Positions 39,860 through 52,279 of a stretch of DNA of 64,000 nucleotides are shown here, in pieces. The stretch comes from Adineta steineri (Eukaryota; Rotifera; Eurotatoria; Adinetida; Adinetidae): the NCBI GenBank assembly GCA_905250115.1, contig CAJNOI010000041.1, positions 451,606 to 515,605 of the forward strand, written 5' to 3'. Within the stretch, counting starts at the first letter, position 1, and each line of letters opens with the position of its first letter. The position numbers and the translations under genes are program-made. The notes under the pieces are model-generated. The model had not been told where the DNA came from, did not search any database, and saw only the letters and a program-made list of their open reading frames with translations.

Positions 39860-42800
39860 TTATCCTTTAACTTTTTGTCCACCAGGTGAATTAAATGAAC
39901 CATTAGGTGTTCCATTAGATTGTCGACAACCCGTTTGTATAGGCAATGGTGTAGCAGTTCTTGTTGTTGATTCCATAGCTGTATTATTATTATTATCATC
40001 AATTAGAAGAAAACAATCACGACAAACACGTACAGGATGTGTTAAATTTAATGATGGAATTAATTTACAATAATTGGTACAACTATTACAAAAAACATTG
40101 CCACATTCTAAAAACAAAAATATAATCAATATTAATATTTTAAGAACAAAAAAAGAAAATTCTATTTTTAAACGACTATTAAAATTTCTAAATGATTGTT
40201 TTTCTTAAATATGTCAATGACGCGATGAATTTCGGCGAAAAAAAAAGTTTATTTTAGTATAAAAATAAACTTCTTCAACGCAATTTCAATATGGAACGTG
40301 ACTAAACTTCTTATCAGAAAGGATCAGATTAGCAATGTCTCATGAGTTAAGAAGATAACAGAAAAAAAAGGGATTTTTTATCACGTTTCCTATAATCTAA
40401 TAACATTCTTATTATAAATAGATATGTTGAAGTAGTCAAACTATTAAAAGACTTAATCTGATAAATAGAACAAAAGCTTTATAATTATAGTTGAATATTA
40501 AAATATTCTTATCTACATACTTCGACAATGATGTTTACGCGAAAAAGGCCATTGTTGAAATTTCATATGACATAAATGACATGTTTGTACATTAAAATCT
40601 GGTATCCAACGTGTAACACCTGTATCATTATCAATTTTTTGCCATGAAGAACATGATGCTGTTTCGACACTATTAATATTACTTTGTGATATTGCTTCGA
40701 TACGTGGTGATATATTCTAAATAAAAAAATACAAAAATTTGTTTTTTATGAAAATTTCTTTTTACTTGATTTTGATTAATATTGATTAATGCATAGACAA
40801 ATCTTTGCATTCTTCGTATATGTTCATGAAGACTTTCAATTTGTTGCTGATAGGCTCGTTCTTTTTGTACCATTCTAGATGTAATTTGATCAGGAATTTT
40901 TGTTAAACCATCTACATCAATACGTTTTCGAACTAATTTAATCATTTTATTTGTTGTTATTGGTTGCATCTAGTAGAACAAGAAAAAAATATACAGTAAA
41001 GAATTAAATTCTTTTTTTTTGAACAAACCATTCGTTGTGTTTGATTGGTATCATAAGAATTTATTCTTGTTAATGACCATGCTTCAGACAAACTTGATGC
41101 TGTACTTGATGTAGAATTTGTATGTCTTCGTGGACGAGACATTGTTCGTAGTATATTATCAACACTATTAACATTTAATGGAAATCGTTGAAATGATAAT
41201 GCCAGTTGTGTTATATCAGGTGATGAATCATCTGCAATAAGACTTTGTCGTTTCATTCGATTATCAGGACTATTTGATATTGGTAGAGATATTTGATTTG
41301 TATTTGAAGAATTTGTTACATTATGATGACTACCATCATTTAATGTTCCAAGATGATGTGGTGGTCCGAATAAACTATTCGTTGATGTTGAATTTTGTAG
41401 CCGATTTGATTGTGATTGTTGTTGATTTAATGGTGAATTATTATTTAAACGAGTTAATAATGCTGATGATTCAATATGTAATGAATTACTTAAATTTGGA
41501 TCTGATGTTGAACGATGAAGATTATTTGTTATTGATGTTGATAAATCTTCATAGGAACGAATACGAGCTGGAATTAATGTTGAAGAATGTTCATATGAAC
41601 CTGTTGGTGTACAGCGAATATCACGTAAATATAAATTTGACCAAATTGTTAAATCACGAACAGAAGATGAGGGATAAAGTATCTATATATATAAAGTTAA
41701 AATTCTTATATATTATATTACAAATGTTTTTTTTACATCTTTTTTTGTTTTATCAAATAAATGATTAATAAATTGTTTCGAATTTACATTTAATAAATTC
41801 CATATACTTAATGTTCTTGTTTCTAATTTAGCTGTTGTACGTTCAAAATCTGTATTACATAAAAATGTTCCATATAAACATGTATATGTGTGATTAGCTA
41901 ATTTCAACTAGAATAATAAATATATAAATATTTAATCGAATTATTTGAAAATTAATGTTTCTTACAAGAAACATTTCGTTAAATTCAAATGCAGTTCGAT
42001 TTTGTGTAAATAATTGATAAATACAATCAAGCCATTGAAGAAAAACAGGACAACGTTCATTAGGATCACTCGCTCCATTTCCATGACCACAACGATCAGC
42101 AAATTTATGACCAAATGCAATCCATTCAAGTTCAACTAACGTTTGAAAACCTTCAAACGTACGATAATATGAATCAAGCATTATTTTAGCTAATGTTGTT
42201 ATTTGTGGAGTACGATCCCAACCATCTGAACAATGAACAAGTACAGGTCGTGCATGTTTATCAACAGTAGCAACAACAAATGACGCAGCATTTATTAATG
42301 CTGATAAATTATGTAACCATCTTGAAGATTCTAATTGTGAAAGCCAACTAAAAGAAATATTGAAAAAATTGTTATTTCTTATATCGGATCTATTGAATCT
42401 TTTTTTTTCTTCATTATTATATATACAAAAGTTATGATATTAATACAAGAAATATATTACTGCATGCGAAGGAACCCTGTTACTGATGATAGTTTAATTA
42501 TCTGTCACCTGTCGAGTTCACAGTTAGAATTTAAAACATCAATGAATCAAAAAAAGTCATAACTAATTCTTTTTTTATTCTATTTACATTTAAATTCATA
42601 TATGCTGTTTATACTGTATTCGAAAAGAAACGCCTTTAGAAAAAGGTCCAAAATATTTCTCGAAGTTTTTTAAATTATAGTGTGACAAAATAGGCGTTAG
42701 ATTGTGTTGTCAACGGATGTTTCATACTGTGTTAATAATCAGACAAAATTTATAGGGAGAAAAAAAAAGGTACAGAAGGTCATAGTTATTTATATCAGTC

Positions 42801-44030
42801 AAGTTCATAAAAATGATAAGATAAGAATCTAAATAGAACAGAAATAGAAAGACGCAAAAACAGTTTACGAAAATTTAAAATTAGAATTCAATCTATTTTT
42901 AAACAGATTTAATATAAAACTTCTATCTTACTTTTCTCCTTGTGCTGCATTTGCAATAGCAACTCTTAACATTTGTGCACTTTTTCTTATGACATGAATA
43001 TTAGGTAAATTCATAAATTGTACATCACAATCAGTATAATAGGGTGGATGTTCAAAACCGCCACCTTTAGCACGATTAGCAAGTGCTGCTGTATAACTTC
43101 TTGCATCAAGAATTAATAAACGATTTGAATTTAATTCACATGTACTAGAATCTTTTGTAATAGGCATTTTACAAGCATGAATTATTGCTTGAATCATTTT
43201 CTCATCTTCTTTCGAACGCCAAAATAACCATCCTATTTCTGGCTGACTTGTTCGTGCAATAATTGCACCATTGCAATGTCTAAAAATAGAAATATTATTG
43301 CTAAAAAAAAAGAAGTACAAATTTATTACCTCCAAACAACTGTTGGAAAACGTCTATTTGATCGAAATTTTGCAACTTCATAAACTTCATCATCAGTTAT
43401 ACTTGCTGGTACAACACAAATATTTGGATAAGTTGGTGATAATTTATAATCTCGATTTATCTCTGCTGTACGCCATGGATCAACATCTAATTGTAGACGT
43501 TGAAATTCTTGTCGAAAATAATCACGTTTTATATAATTATCTTCATTTGGTATTGCTGATGCATATTTTATAGCAAATAAATCATCTAAACCTATTAATG
43601 TTGATATTGATTCATTTAATTTTCTTAACCAATAACAACATTTATCTGTTGTAAAAAATATTAAACGAAATGATCGAATATCTTTACATTGGATATATAA
43701 ATAAATATTATCTTTAATTTCAATAAATTCAATTAAATGTATTGGACAATTAATAAATGAACAATGTGTTGGTGTTTGATTTGAAAATATAAATAAACGA
43801 AATGTTGTTAAATAAATATAACCATCAGTTAAATCCATTCCATGATCAATTAATACTTCACCAGATAAAAATTCAAATGGATATTCAATAATATTCGTCG
43901 TTTGATCAATTGATAATTCTGTTGTATGAGGTAAAGTCGGAAGTGATTCAGGTATTGAATTAGGTAATTCACATACATGAATATCTTCCTCTTCAACAAT
44001 TGTTACCGATGAAGGAATTCCGATAACCAT
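39860..44030 (-). CDS. Myotubularin-related phosphatidylinositol 3-phosphatase with FYVE finger (MTMR3/4-like)
   Basis: Removes the D3 phosphate from PI(3)P and PI(3,5)P2 on endosomes. Eight exons (43330-44030, 42932-43279, 41966-42347, 41737-41907, 41029-41682, 40766-40969, 40521-40716, 39860-40107) encode 967 residues. The PH-GRAM domain occupies the first ~160 residues. The phosphatase has FPTVVWRHCNGAIIARTSQP, LILDARSYTAALANRAKGGG and the active-site loop HCSDGWDRTPQ with its CX5R intact, so it should be active. A Ser/Asn-rich linker, a coiled coil near QQQIESLHEHIRRMQRF and a C-terminal FYVE finger follow (WIPD, RKHHCRKCG, RVC), all PI(3)P-binding residues present. FYVE after the catalytic domain marks the MTMR3/4 branch. 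The ATG at 44030 is chosen because the frame has no earlier ATG. Confidence 0.95.
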
Positions 44031-46422
44031 TGGTATAGATTTTTTTGTTTTGTTTTGCTCGTGAAAAATCAATTCAAATAATCATCTTAAATAGTCGAAG
44101 AAGAAAAAAATGAAAATGCATTTTATAGGAAAAAGTGGTTGGAAGATAAACAATGCAAAGATAGCAATGTTTTAAGAATGATTCATAAGTTTCTTTTTTT
44201 TTTCTTCTTCCTATGTTCTGTTTTTTTTCTATTGATTTACTTCATGTGTCGATGAAAATAAATTTGACACATTTCGTCGTTTTTTTTCTCTCAATCATTA
44301 GTTGTTAGTGGAAAAGAAAATACTGGGATGAAATCAAGTGAAGAAAATCATTGGGTAAAATGAGTCATTGAAACATTGTGTGTGTGTGTCTATGTATGTA
44401 TGTATATGTTAGCTGGTCCAATTAATGACAGATAACAAAGAAAAAACAACAAATAATTTAAAAATTGTTTTTTTAGATTAAATTTTATTTTTCATTTCTT
44501 TTGTATAGTTAATTTCGTTTTAAGATTATCAGAACAAACGACATCTATCAAGATCTAGTCAGCTGATAACCAATCAGCAGATTTGACATTCGATAATTGC
44601 TGCTGCTGTTCGTTCGTCTACAGATTAGACAGACGATATCTAGATTGATTTAATTAAATTTGAATAACTAGATTGAAAAACCATACAAATAGTATCGGAA
44701 TAATATTTAAAGAGAATGACGAATAGAATAACATTAAAAACTGTCTAATGTAGACAGATATTAAACATGATAAAATCTATCAATGTTATTTGATACTATA
44801 GAACAGCAATTATAACAAGAGTTAATTTGTTGCTGTTATTATTTGACATATATTAAATCATATTCTTTTCAAAATGATTATTCAAATAGGTTCACTAAAA
44901 TAATAATTAAAAATATCAAATAGTTAACTAAATAATTTTTAATATGAAGGATTTTATATTCGTGAATCATCTACTAAAAGACTTGTATTATATTGTAGAA
45001 ACAGATGAGTATTTAAAGCAACTCGTATTAATCCGATAGTATATAGAAATTTATCCCGAGTCAATATATTGACATATTACTAAATTCATCTTATTAATCA
45101 TAAACTAGATCAATAATATGTTCTTCCAGAAATCAACAGGAATGTTTATTGTAAACAGTATAACAATAAATATTCTATTTACTCAATAAAATAATCAAAA
45201 ACAAAAAAGATCTAGGATACTATCAAAGTCATTCTTTTACTATTCTACAGTATCACTTCGTTATTGTAGCTTTTTACAAATAAACATATGTTATGTAGTG
45301 TAATCAAGTAGCTACAAACATTTATCAGTACATCATACATTTCAAATGATTAGAATCTACATTTATGTAGTCATTACTTTATTTTCATGTTAACCAATAA
45401 TACAAATAGATTCAACTACTTTTTTTCAATAGTAATAATAATCAATAATAAAAGCATCTATATAATAGATTACACAGTTTCTCTATACGCTAAATAATCA
45501 AATCTTACGTCGCTTTCTTATGATAGAAACCACTGAGATATCTTTGTATTTAATGAAAATAATTAACAGATGTGAGATTATTTTTACAGCATATGAGATA
45601 GATCAATTAGTCTTTAAATCAGAAAGATAATAATGAACAAATAGATATTCATAATACCAAACTAATCACTTATATCATATATCCTATTTTCATTGCACAT
45701 GCTATTCGATGTTACAGATATTCTTACTTCCAAAATTAAACATGCTATTAACTATATAACCCGAGCAAATAATCGTTACATATGTGAAAAAAACAGTTAA
45801 CAGTTGGTAATAATTATTATATCATTAACATCTGTAGTTAATTTGATAAATTATTTCTAATACTACTGTTATACATTTTTCTTCGTATGGTTATTTTGAG
45901 TCATTGTAATCACAAATTTTATTTCACTCAAAAACGTAATATAAATTGATTTTCTTTATTGTTAATTTCTACTAAGTACCAAAAAGAATATGCGCCAGCT
46001 GTCTTTTTCGTAATAATTTCTGTTATTAATACTTTTCGAAGAAAAGAGAAATACGCAGCGCCTCCAGAACTTCGTTTGATGATATAATATATAACATGTC
46101 CATTATATGGATTCTTACTGATACGTTTGAATCTTGTGCTTGTATTCGGTTGCGCAGAAAAAAAAAATATACAATACAAACTCGTTATTTCGAATGATAT
46201 TTAGCGGAGAAAAGAAAGAGAAACGCGAATCATACTTTACGCGTGCAATAAATCTATCTATTTGAAAATATTTTTATGTGATTCAACATATGCATGTGGG
46301 CTGTTAGTATTTAAGTATTAAAACAGACATCGAAAGATATATATTTGATCGTATTTTTTTTGTTTTTACAATAAAAAGTTGATTTGTTATATAACCGTCT
46401 ACGAGAATTTGATTTAATAAAA
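44031..46422. other. Intergenic, AT-rich; no supported gene
   Basis: About 2.4 kb between the 5' ends of the phosphatase and the ZIP transporter, so it is a divergent regulatory region. A GT run is present near 44381-44391. An 83-codon minus-strand frame at 45928-46179 is the longest; it has no recognised family and is described under rejected items. Confidence 0.45.
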
Positions 46423-47392
46423 ATGGAATTAAAAGAAGCAAAATATGTGGCAATGTTTGTTTTATTTGCATCGAATCTAATTATGACATTGATTGGTATA
46501 TGTCTACAACGATTTGTACTTCAACGTAATGGAACTGTTTTTTCTGTTGGTCAACGTGTTATTTCTTGTTTAACAAGTGGTGTTCTTTTGGGTATATTGA
46601 TTACTATTTTGTTTGTTTTTGTCTATATCTAATTTAATTACAGGTATTCTTTTAATGTTAATTCTTCCAAATTCTATTGAAGTTGCTCCTCTTTATGGAC
46701 ATCATATTAATATGGGTTATTTCTTAATTGGTCTTGGTTTTTTTCTCATATGTATTATAGAAGAATCAATAAAACTTTATGAAACATATTCATCAAAGAA
46801 TAAATCGAAAACTGAACAAGCACAATTAATTAATTCATCAACAACAACATCAAATCAAGATAATCAAGTTACACGACTTATTACATTAGTATTTGCACTT
46901 GGTGTTCATTATTTTTTTAGTATGTAATATCAATCTTTTCTCTTACATAATATATATGTATATTGATTTATTTTAGGTGGTGTTCTCATCGGTGGACAAA
47001 CAAAAGATACGACAGCATTATGGGTTTTATTAGGTGCCATATGTTTTCATATGGCTTTAGTTGCATTTTCAGTAACTCTTCGTCTTTTAGTTGATAATCA
47101 AAATTATCTTCAAGTATTTTGTGCGATGTGTGCATGGAGTTTAATGGGATCATTAGGTGTATATGTTAGTTTATTAATCAGTTCAAATTCAACCGAATTA
47201 GATTTAATCAATGGAATTTTACAATGTTTAAGTGCAGGAACATTTGTTTATATAACATTTATTGATATGATACATAGTGATCTTAAGAAAAACACGTTTT
47301 ATCCTTTTATGAATATTATTTTAATTTTTACTGGATTTTTAATTATTGTTTTAACAACTCTATGGCATAAACATTCATCTACACTTTTGTGA
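46423..47392 (+). CDS. Divergent ZIP-family (SLC39, subfamily II) membrane transporter
   Basis: Three exons (46423-46591, 46644-46919, 46977-47392) encode 286 residues with eight hydrophobic helices in the ZIP arrangement. Helix 5 carries FHMALVAFSVTLRLL, close to ZIP1-3, and helix 7-8 carries SAGTFVYITFIDMI, matching the ZIP AGTFLYVAFxE motif. Several metal-site positions differ: in helix 4 the HxxxE of ZIP1-3 (HSVFEG) reads HYFFSG, so Glu is Ser, and the helix-7 Glu is Asp. The loop between helices 3 and 4 has no histidine cluster and is Ser/Thr/Asn-rich. It could move another ion or have lost transport. The ATG at 46423 is the first in frame after the upstream AT-rich leader. Confidence 0.8.
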
Positions 47393-47553
47393 ACATCGTA
47401 CATTTTTATTAGTAAAAACACATAAAGCAGAAATTTTTTCTTTTCTTTCTTTACTTTTCAAGTTGTTTGAAGAAGAGAAGCTCATCATATAGAATAAGAA
47501 GAAAAAAAAAAGAAAAATGTGTATGCTTATATTATTAGGAGACACATAGAGAC

Positions 47554-47570
47554 TGTGTGTGTGTGTGTGT
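47554..47570. repeat. (TG)n microsatellite
   Basis: TG run ending five bases before the ATG of the CIMIP5-like gene. With the following AG it may serve as an unusual splice acceptor. Confidence 0.85.
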
Positions 47571-47574
47571 AGTT

Positions 47575-48164
47575 ATGGCCAATTTACTTCGAAAAGGGTA
47601 GATGAAAAACTTTCTTGTTTGTTTTTTGTAACATCTAATATTTATTTTTTATGAACTAAATCTAGAGATCGAACTGAAAAAGCTCCACCACCAGCTCCAA
47701 CACGTGCGGCACCCACAGCTACCAGTAGTGGCGGAAAAAAGGTAGACGAAGCAGCTGTTAATCCATGGGATACAGCACAAATTTGGATTGAAAGTGTTAC
47801 AAAAGAAGAAGCAACTAAAAAACAATGGAAAGAAACGTATGGATGGATGGCTGAGTATGATCCTAAAGTAATTTCTTATTTAATTTCAAATTCAAATAAA
47901 ATATTCAAATTTTTTAGGGTAATCTTAAACCAAAAAAACAACCAATAGAAAATTCAACACGCTTTTCAGACACGGTTAGAAACCAAACATTATCAATTCT
48001 GATGTTCTTATTCACAGATTTGTTTTTAGATTCCTAATTCTCGTGGTCATGATTATGGTTGGCGTTTACAAAGTAATTTAGGACAAGAAATACAAAATTT
48101 ACAAATCCGATTTCATGATGAACATAAAAAACGTGTTCCAAAAGAAATACTTGGTTATGATTAA
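47575..48164 (+). CDS. C2orf50/CIMIP5-like ciliary microtubule inner protein
   Basis: Four exons (47575-47597, 47666-47867, 47918-47974, 48030-48164) encode 138 residues. The conserved core reads WKETYGWMAEYDPKGN, then RFSDTIPNS and LGQEI, matching my recollection of the vertebrate C2orf50 pattern (W-x-x-x-W-x-F-x-x-x-YDPxGN...FSDTVPNS...LG). Members of that group decorate the inside of axonemal doublet microtubules, so a role in rotifer cilia is inferred. The N-terminus is Pro/Ala-rich and probably flexible. It lies 182 bp after the ZIP gene on the same strand, close enough for a shared transcript resolved by trans-splicing. The name rests on short motif similarity. Confidence 0.68.
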
Positions 48165-48898
48165 AAACAAACACTTTTTTTATTTTTCAAGATTTTATTT
48201 TTGAAAAAAAATCTTCAACTCTATACTTTCTTATAAATAAAGTTTATTAACAACAATTTCTTTTTAATATATATATACGAGACAGACAGTGATGTATTGC
48301 ATCAATTATAAGAACTTTTTTTTTTTATTATTAACCTTTTAAATGTTTCCGGCACATTTGAGAAAAAAAGCAATTTATTTAAATGTAAAAAATATTGAAA
48401 TTAAGTTCAAACATTTGTTTGATTAACAGATAAATGTGGGATAAAGTTTATTATTTACAAAACAGAAAACTTTGTAACCATAGCAAATAAAGTATTTCGT
48501 TCATTTAAATTTCATTCCGTTTTCGAGCTCAATTTTAAACAATAATATAGACAAAATCAGCATACAATTTTGCTAATATTTATTTAAGAAACAAAAATCG
48601 AAAGTATTTTACTTATTATTATCTTTAGGTGATATGCACAATGTATATATTTATATATATTTCTTTTTCTTTTATTTATAAGTGTGACTATAAGACACAT
48701 TTAGAAAACGTAAAAGTACACACAAAATATACATAAAATTCTTTTTTTATTTTAATTGACGAAAACGAAAATGCAAATAAAACAAAATTTTTATATTCTT
48801 TTTCTTCTGTACAATAGACACATGTGCATTAACTGGTAAAACATGTAAGCAATAAAAATTTAAGTTTAAACATAATATCTTTTTCTTTTGTCTCAAGA
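48165..48898. other. Intergenic, AT-rich; no gene seen
   Basis: About 0.7 kb between two same-strand genes. It includes the poly(A) signal at 48236-48241 and, at its end, a pyrimidine tract with CAAG one base before the next ATG. No coding exon was found. Confidence 0.5.
48236..48241 (+). terminator. Poly(A) signal of CIMIP5-like gene
   Basis: AATAAA 72 bases after the TAA stop, the most likely cleavage signal for this transcript. Confidence 0.5.
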
Positions 48899-51800
48899 AT
48901 GACGGAAGTTATAGATCAAACATTTCTTACAGAATTATTATCTGATGATAAACAATTAAAATCATTTATTTTAAGTGATACTGATGAAAATGATTTAGAC
49001 CTTAATATTGAATCATTTAATGATTTTGAATGTAAGTCTATATTAAACGATGTATCACGAGAAATTATCGATATAAAAGAAGATTCAGAAATACCATTAA
49101 TAACTATACAAAATACTGAAGATGACAATACTCAAGATAAAATGTAAGTCGTCCTTGATAACTTTTTTATAATGACTAATTTATAGATTTGTACATATAA
49201 AGATCACCAGTTAAGCAATTATCGGCACATATTGAAGAAAATGTTAAACCAACTTATACACGATCTGTATATAGGTATGCTGCGAAGATTTATGGACAAT
49301 CAGAAGATCCACATCAAACTAAACTTGATCAGGATATTAATGCTATATTAGGATCAAGTGATCCACCACCTGGTTTTGGATATCTTCAGTCAAATATTTA
49401 CTATCTAACACAACAACGACCTATTCCATTAGAACCCCTTCAAGTTTGTATCAATTTCATATTTTGTTTTCACAGAATTGTTGTCAGTATTATTATACTG
49501 AATAAATAGTTGTATAGAAACATTGTCAGTAGAGAAAAAGCAGTTGATCGATAGAGAAAAAGAAATCAATTTGCATTTGAGTGCACATCATACAGTAACG
49601 AGAATCAAAAAACATTCTTTTTGTTTTTTTTAATATACATATAAACATTAGAAAAAAAAAGAAGTAAGAAAAAAAAGAAGAAGAATGAAAATAGTCTTTA
49701 TAAAATTCAACATATTTTGTATTGTACGTCTACATTTTCTTTTTGTAACATAGATCAGGTGAGAAGAAATATTTTTGAAAAAATCTTAATTTAAACATTC
49801 TTCATGATAACATTCATATGTTTTAAAATCTCTCCATGTTGGTTGTAAACCATTAAGTAAATGTTTTTGACAATTAACACATTTTTGTGCATGTAATGTT
49901 TGAAATTTTGATATATAAATCAATAATTTTCCTAATGCTTGATCAGCTTGTGCACCAAATGGTGCATAATAAACAGCAGCTGCACGTATATGTCCAGCAA
50001 TAATATCTAGAGCACGATAATTTGTTAATAATTTATTATTAAAATTATTTGAAAATTGTTTCTTTTCATTTAATGGTTTAACAATAACATGTTCAACTGT
50101 ACAATGTCGGATATATAAATATATATCTAAACCTGATCGAAATAAACTAAATTCAATAATATTTAAATGATCCGATAAACGTTGTACACTAATAGAATAA
50201 TCTTTTGTTGCTGATTGTTGTTGCTGTTGTTGTTGTGATGTATCAAATTGAGCAACAATACGATCAATAAATGGTGATGATGGTCCATCAATACGTAAAC
50301 GAATATTTGAATTTGTATTACGTTGATTACTTCGACGATAAAGTTGATTACTTGGATGTAATAATGGAAATATATCAATTAATTTATCAGCCCATTTAGC
50401 ATTTGTTGACCATTCATCCATTAAAATACCTTGTTTTTCATATGATAATTCATTATAATGACTAATTAATACTTGTTGATTTTGTAATAATTTAAAATCA
50501 TATTGTTCAATATGTGCAACAAGTTGATCAAGTGATGTACCCATATCATATAATTTACGATCGATATTATTTCGTATAGATGAATTAACTGAATTTGATG
50601 AAAGATTTGTTGTTGATGATGATAATGATTGTTCATCAGTTTCAATATTTGCTGCTTGTTTTGTTGTATTCAATAATACTTGAAGATTTTCACGAAGACG
50701 TTGTGTTATATTAAGACAACGTGTTAATATTTCATCATTTTGATTTTGACGTGCTTGCATATTCATAGCTGGATTACCAGTACCAGGCATCATTTGTGAT
50801 GTTGTTGCTTGTTGTTGAGCTTGAGGTGGAGGTTGAATTTGATTAGGATGAGGAGGTGGACCTTGTTGTCCCATAATACCAGGATTATTCATCGCCATGA
50901 TTTTTATTTATTTTAAATTAGATCTAGAAAATAAACTTTTTCATTTTATTATTCTTTTATTTTATAGGTTTGGAGAGGTTATAACGGACACGTTTATTTT
51001 TCACCAATAAAAGTACAACCACTTGAATCTGATCGTATTCTTTCATCAACAAAATCTCATAAATCAACTTCTATTCGAACTGCTCCATTATCTACTAAAA
51101 GACCTCAACGATCTCAAACAGTTTCAACAGAACATCAAAGTAGAAAATCATTAGCAACTAAAAGTGTTACAAGTAAAACTAGAACAACAAATACAAATCG
51201 TTCACTTTCAACTCATAGAGGATATGCTCAAACGATTCCAAGTGATAATGAATTAATAAGTACTACACGTTCGACATTTACTGAAGAAGAAAAAAATAAA
51301 GAAGAACCAACAAAAATGTGGCGTTCTGTTGTTACTTGTATTCCTACTCCAAAAAAACCAATATCAAAACGAAGTCAACATGCTCTCGAAGATATGCGTC
51401 TAATAAAACAAAAACAATTAGTAGATGATCCTATAGGTTCTAATCGACCAGTTCTACCAAATATACGATTGATACCAAAAACAAAATTTCTCTATAAAGG
51501 CTTAGCATATAAAGAAGTTAAGAAAATATCTGGTATTAGTAATGAATATGATGATTATAGTACAAATTCATTAAGAAGACCATTAGTTGATTATAATCGT
51601 ACTCAAGCTTATATTCGACATGAAGTTAATACTGCACGAACAAAAAGAATGTATCAACCACCACCAACAGCACAAAGTATAAATGGTGAACAATCATCAA
51701 GAAGTCCAACAGTAACTGATATACGTGAAGTAAGAAAACGTATTGTTAAAGGTACAACTGTTGCTCATCATCCTGCATCAAGACGACCTGGTCGAACTGA

Positions 51801-52173
51801 GACTAGTTCAGTTTTAGAATCTGAAGTACTTGTACCTGTAAGAGGTTTTAGCACATTAAGTCATTTGCCCGCAGCAACATCTCTTGTAACTACATCACTA
51901 CCACAACATAATGTTACTGGATATACATCACCCATGGTATCACAAAATTTTGATATTCCTTCAATAGAAACTCATATTAATATTATTCCATTGCCAAGTA
52001 CTACAGAACAACGTCCATCAACAGCAAAATCAAAATTATCGAGTTCAGCTCAACAAACTAGTGGATCTGAAAAGCCACTATTAACTAAATATGTTAATCG
52101 ACCACGAAGTACGTCACGTACTACACCAACAACAGACATAATTCTTGATACGTCATCAATGATAAATATATAA
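48899..52173 (+). CDS. Unrecognised 563-residue basic, largely disordered protein; host of nested MED27
   Basis: Three exons (48899-49143, 49203-49443, 50968-52173) join in frame. The first ~80 residues are acidic (many Asp/Glu, pattern LLSDDKQLKSFILSDTDEND). A more ordered stretch follows (YTRSVYRYAAKIYGQSEDP, LDQDINAILGSSDPPPGFGY). The last ~400 residues are basic and Ser/Thr/Pro-rich, with RLIPKTKFLYKGLAYKEVKK and a Tyr-rich segment as the only dense motifs. No signal peptide, membrane helix or enzyme motif is visible. I do not recognise the family; microtubule or ciliary proteins often look like this, and its neighbour is ciliary, but that is only a hint. The 1,524-bp second intron (GTTTGT donor) contains MED27 on the other strand. 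Confidence 0.75.
49786..50898 (-). CDS. MED27: Mediator subunit 27 (MED27), intronless and nested in an intron
   Basis: Part of the tail/upper-tail region of the Mediator co-activator that bridges transcription factors and RNA polymerase II. A single exon of 370 codons lies wholly inside an intron of the opposite-strand 563-residue gene. The C-terminal zinc-binding segment is diagnostic: CVNCQKHL, NGLQPTWRDFKTYECYHEEC. The middle matches MED27 as well (MDEWSTNAKWADKLIDIF). The first ~50 residues are Gln/Pro/Met-rich, with a further polyGln run near residue 225. The helix RLRENLQVLLNTTKQAANIE recalls MED29, the usual partner of MED27, but the rest of the protein is MED27. An acceptor-like TTCTAG on the minus strand (50924-50925) precedes the ATG by 26 bases. 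Confidence 0.88.
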   Translation of the reverse strand: MAMNNPGIMGQQGPPPHPNQIQPPPQAQQQATTSQMMPGTGNPAMNMQARQNQNDEILTRCLNITQRLRENLQVLLNTTKQAANIETDEQSLSSSTTNLSSNSVNSSIRNNIDRKLYDMGTSLDQLVAHIEQYDFKLLQNQQVLISHYNELSYEKQGILMDEWSTNAKWADKLIDIFPLLHPSNQLYRRSNQRNTNSNIRLRIDGPSSPFIDRIVAQFDTSQQQQQQQSATKDYSISVQRLSDHLNIIEFSLFRSGLDIYLYIRHCTVEHVIVKPLNEKKQFSNNFNNKLLTNYRALDIIAGHIRAAAVYYAPFGAQADQALGKLLIYISKFQTLHAQKCVNCQKHLLNGLQPTWRDFKTYECYHEECLN

Positions 52174-52279
52174 ATATATAAACAATTCGATTTTCATAGA
52201 ACGAAGAAAAAAAAACACCAAATCACACGTTTATTTCTGTTTTTTTTTATAAATCACATATGAAAAGAAAAAATGAAGT

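Noticed and set aside
41274..41768. 164-codon plus-strand frame
   Set aside because: Antisense shadow of the low-complexity exon of the MTMR gene; Asn/Leu/Asp/Tyr-rich from complementary repeats.
45928..46179. 83-codon minus-strand frame between MTMR and ZIP genes
   Set aside because: Slightly better composition than random (GGAAYFSFLRK), but no recognised domain, no upstream exon and no promoter. Could be a small gene or relic; not enough to call.
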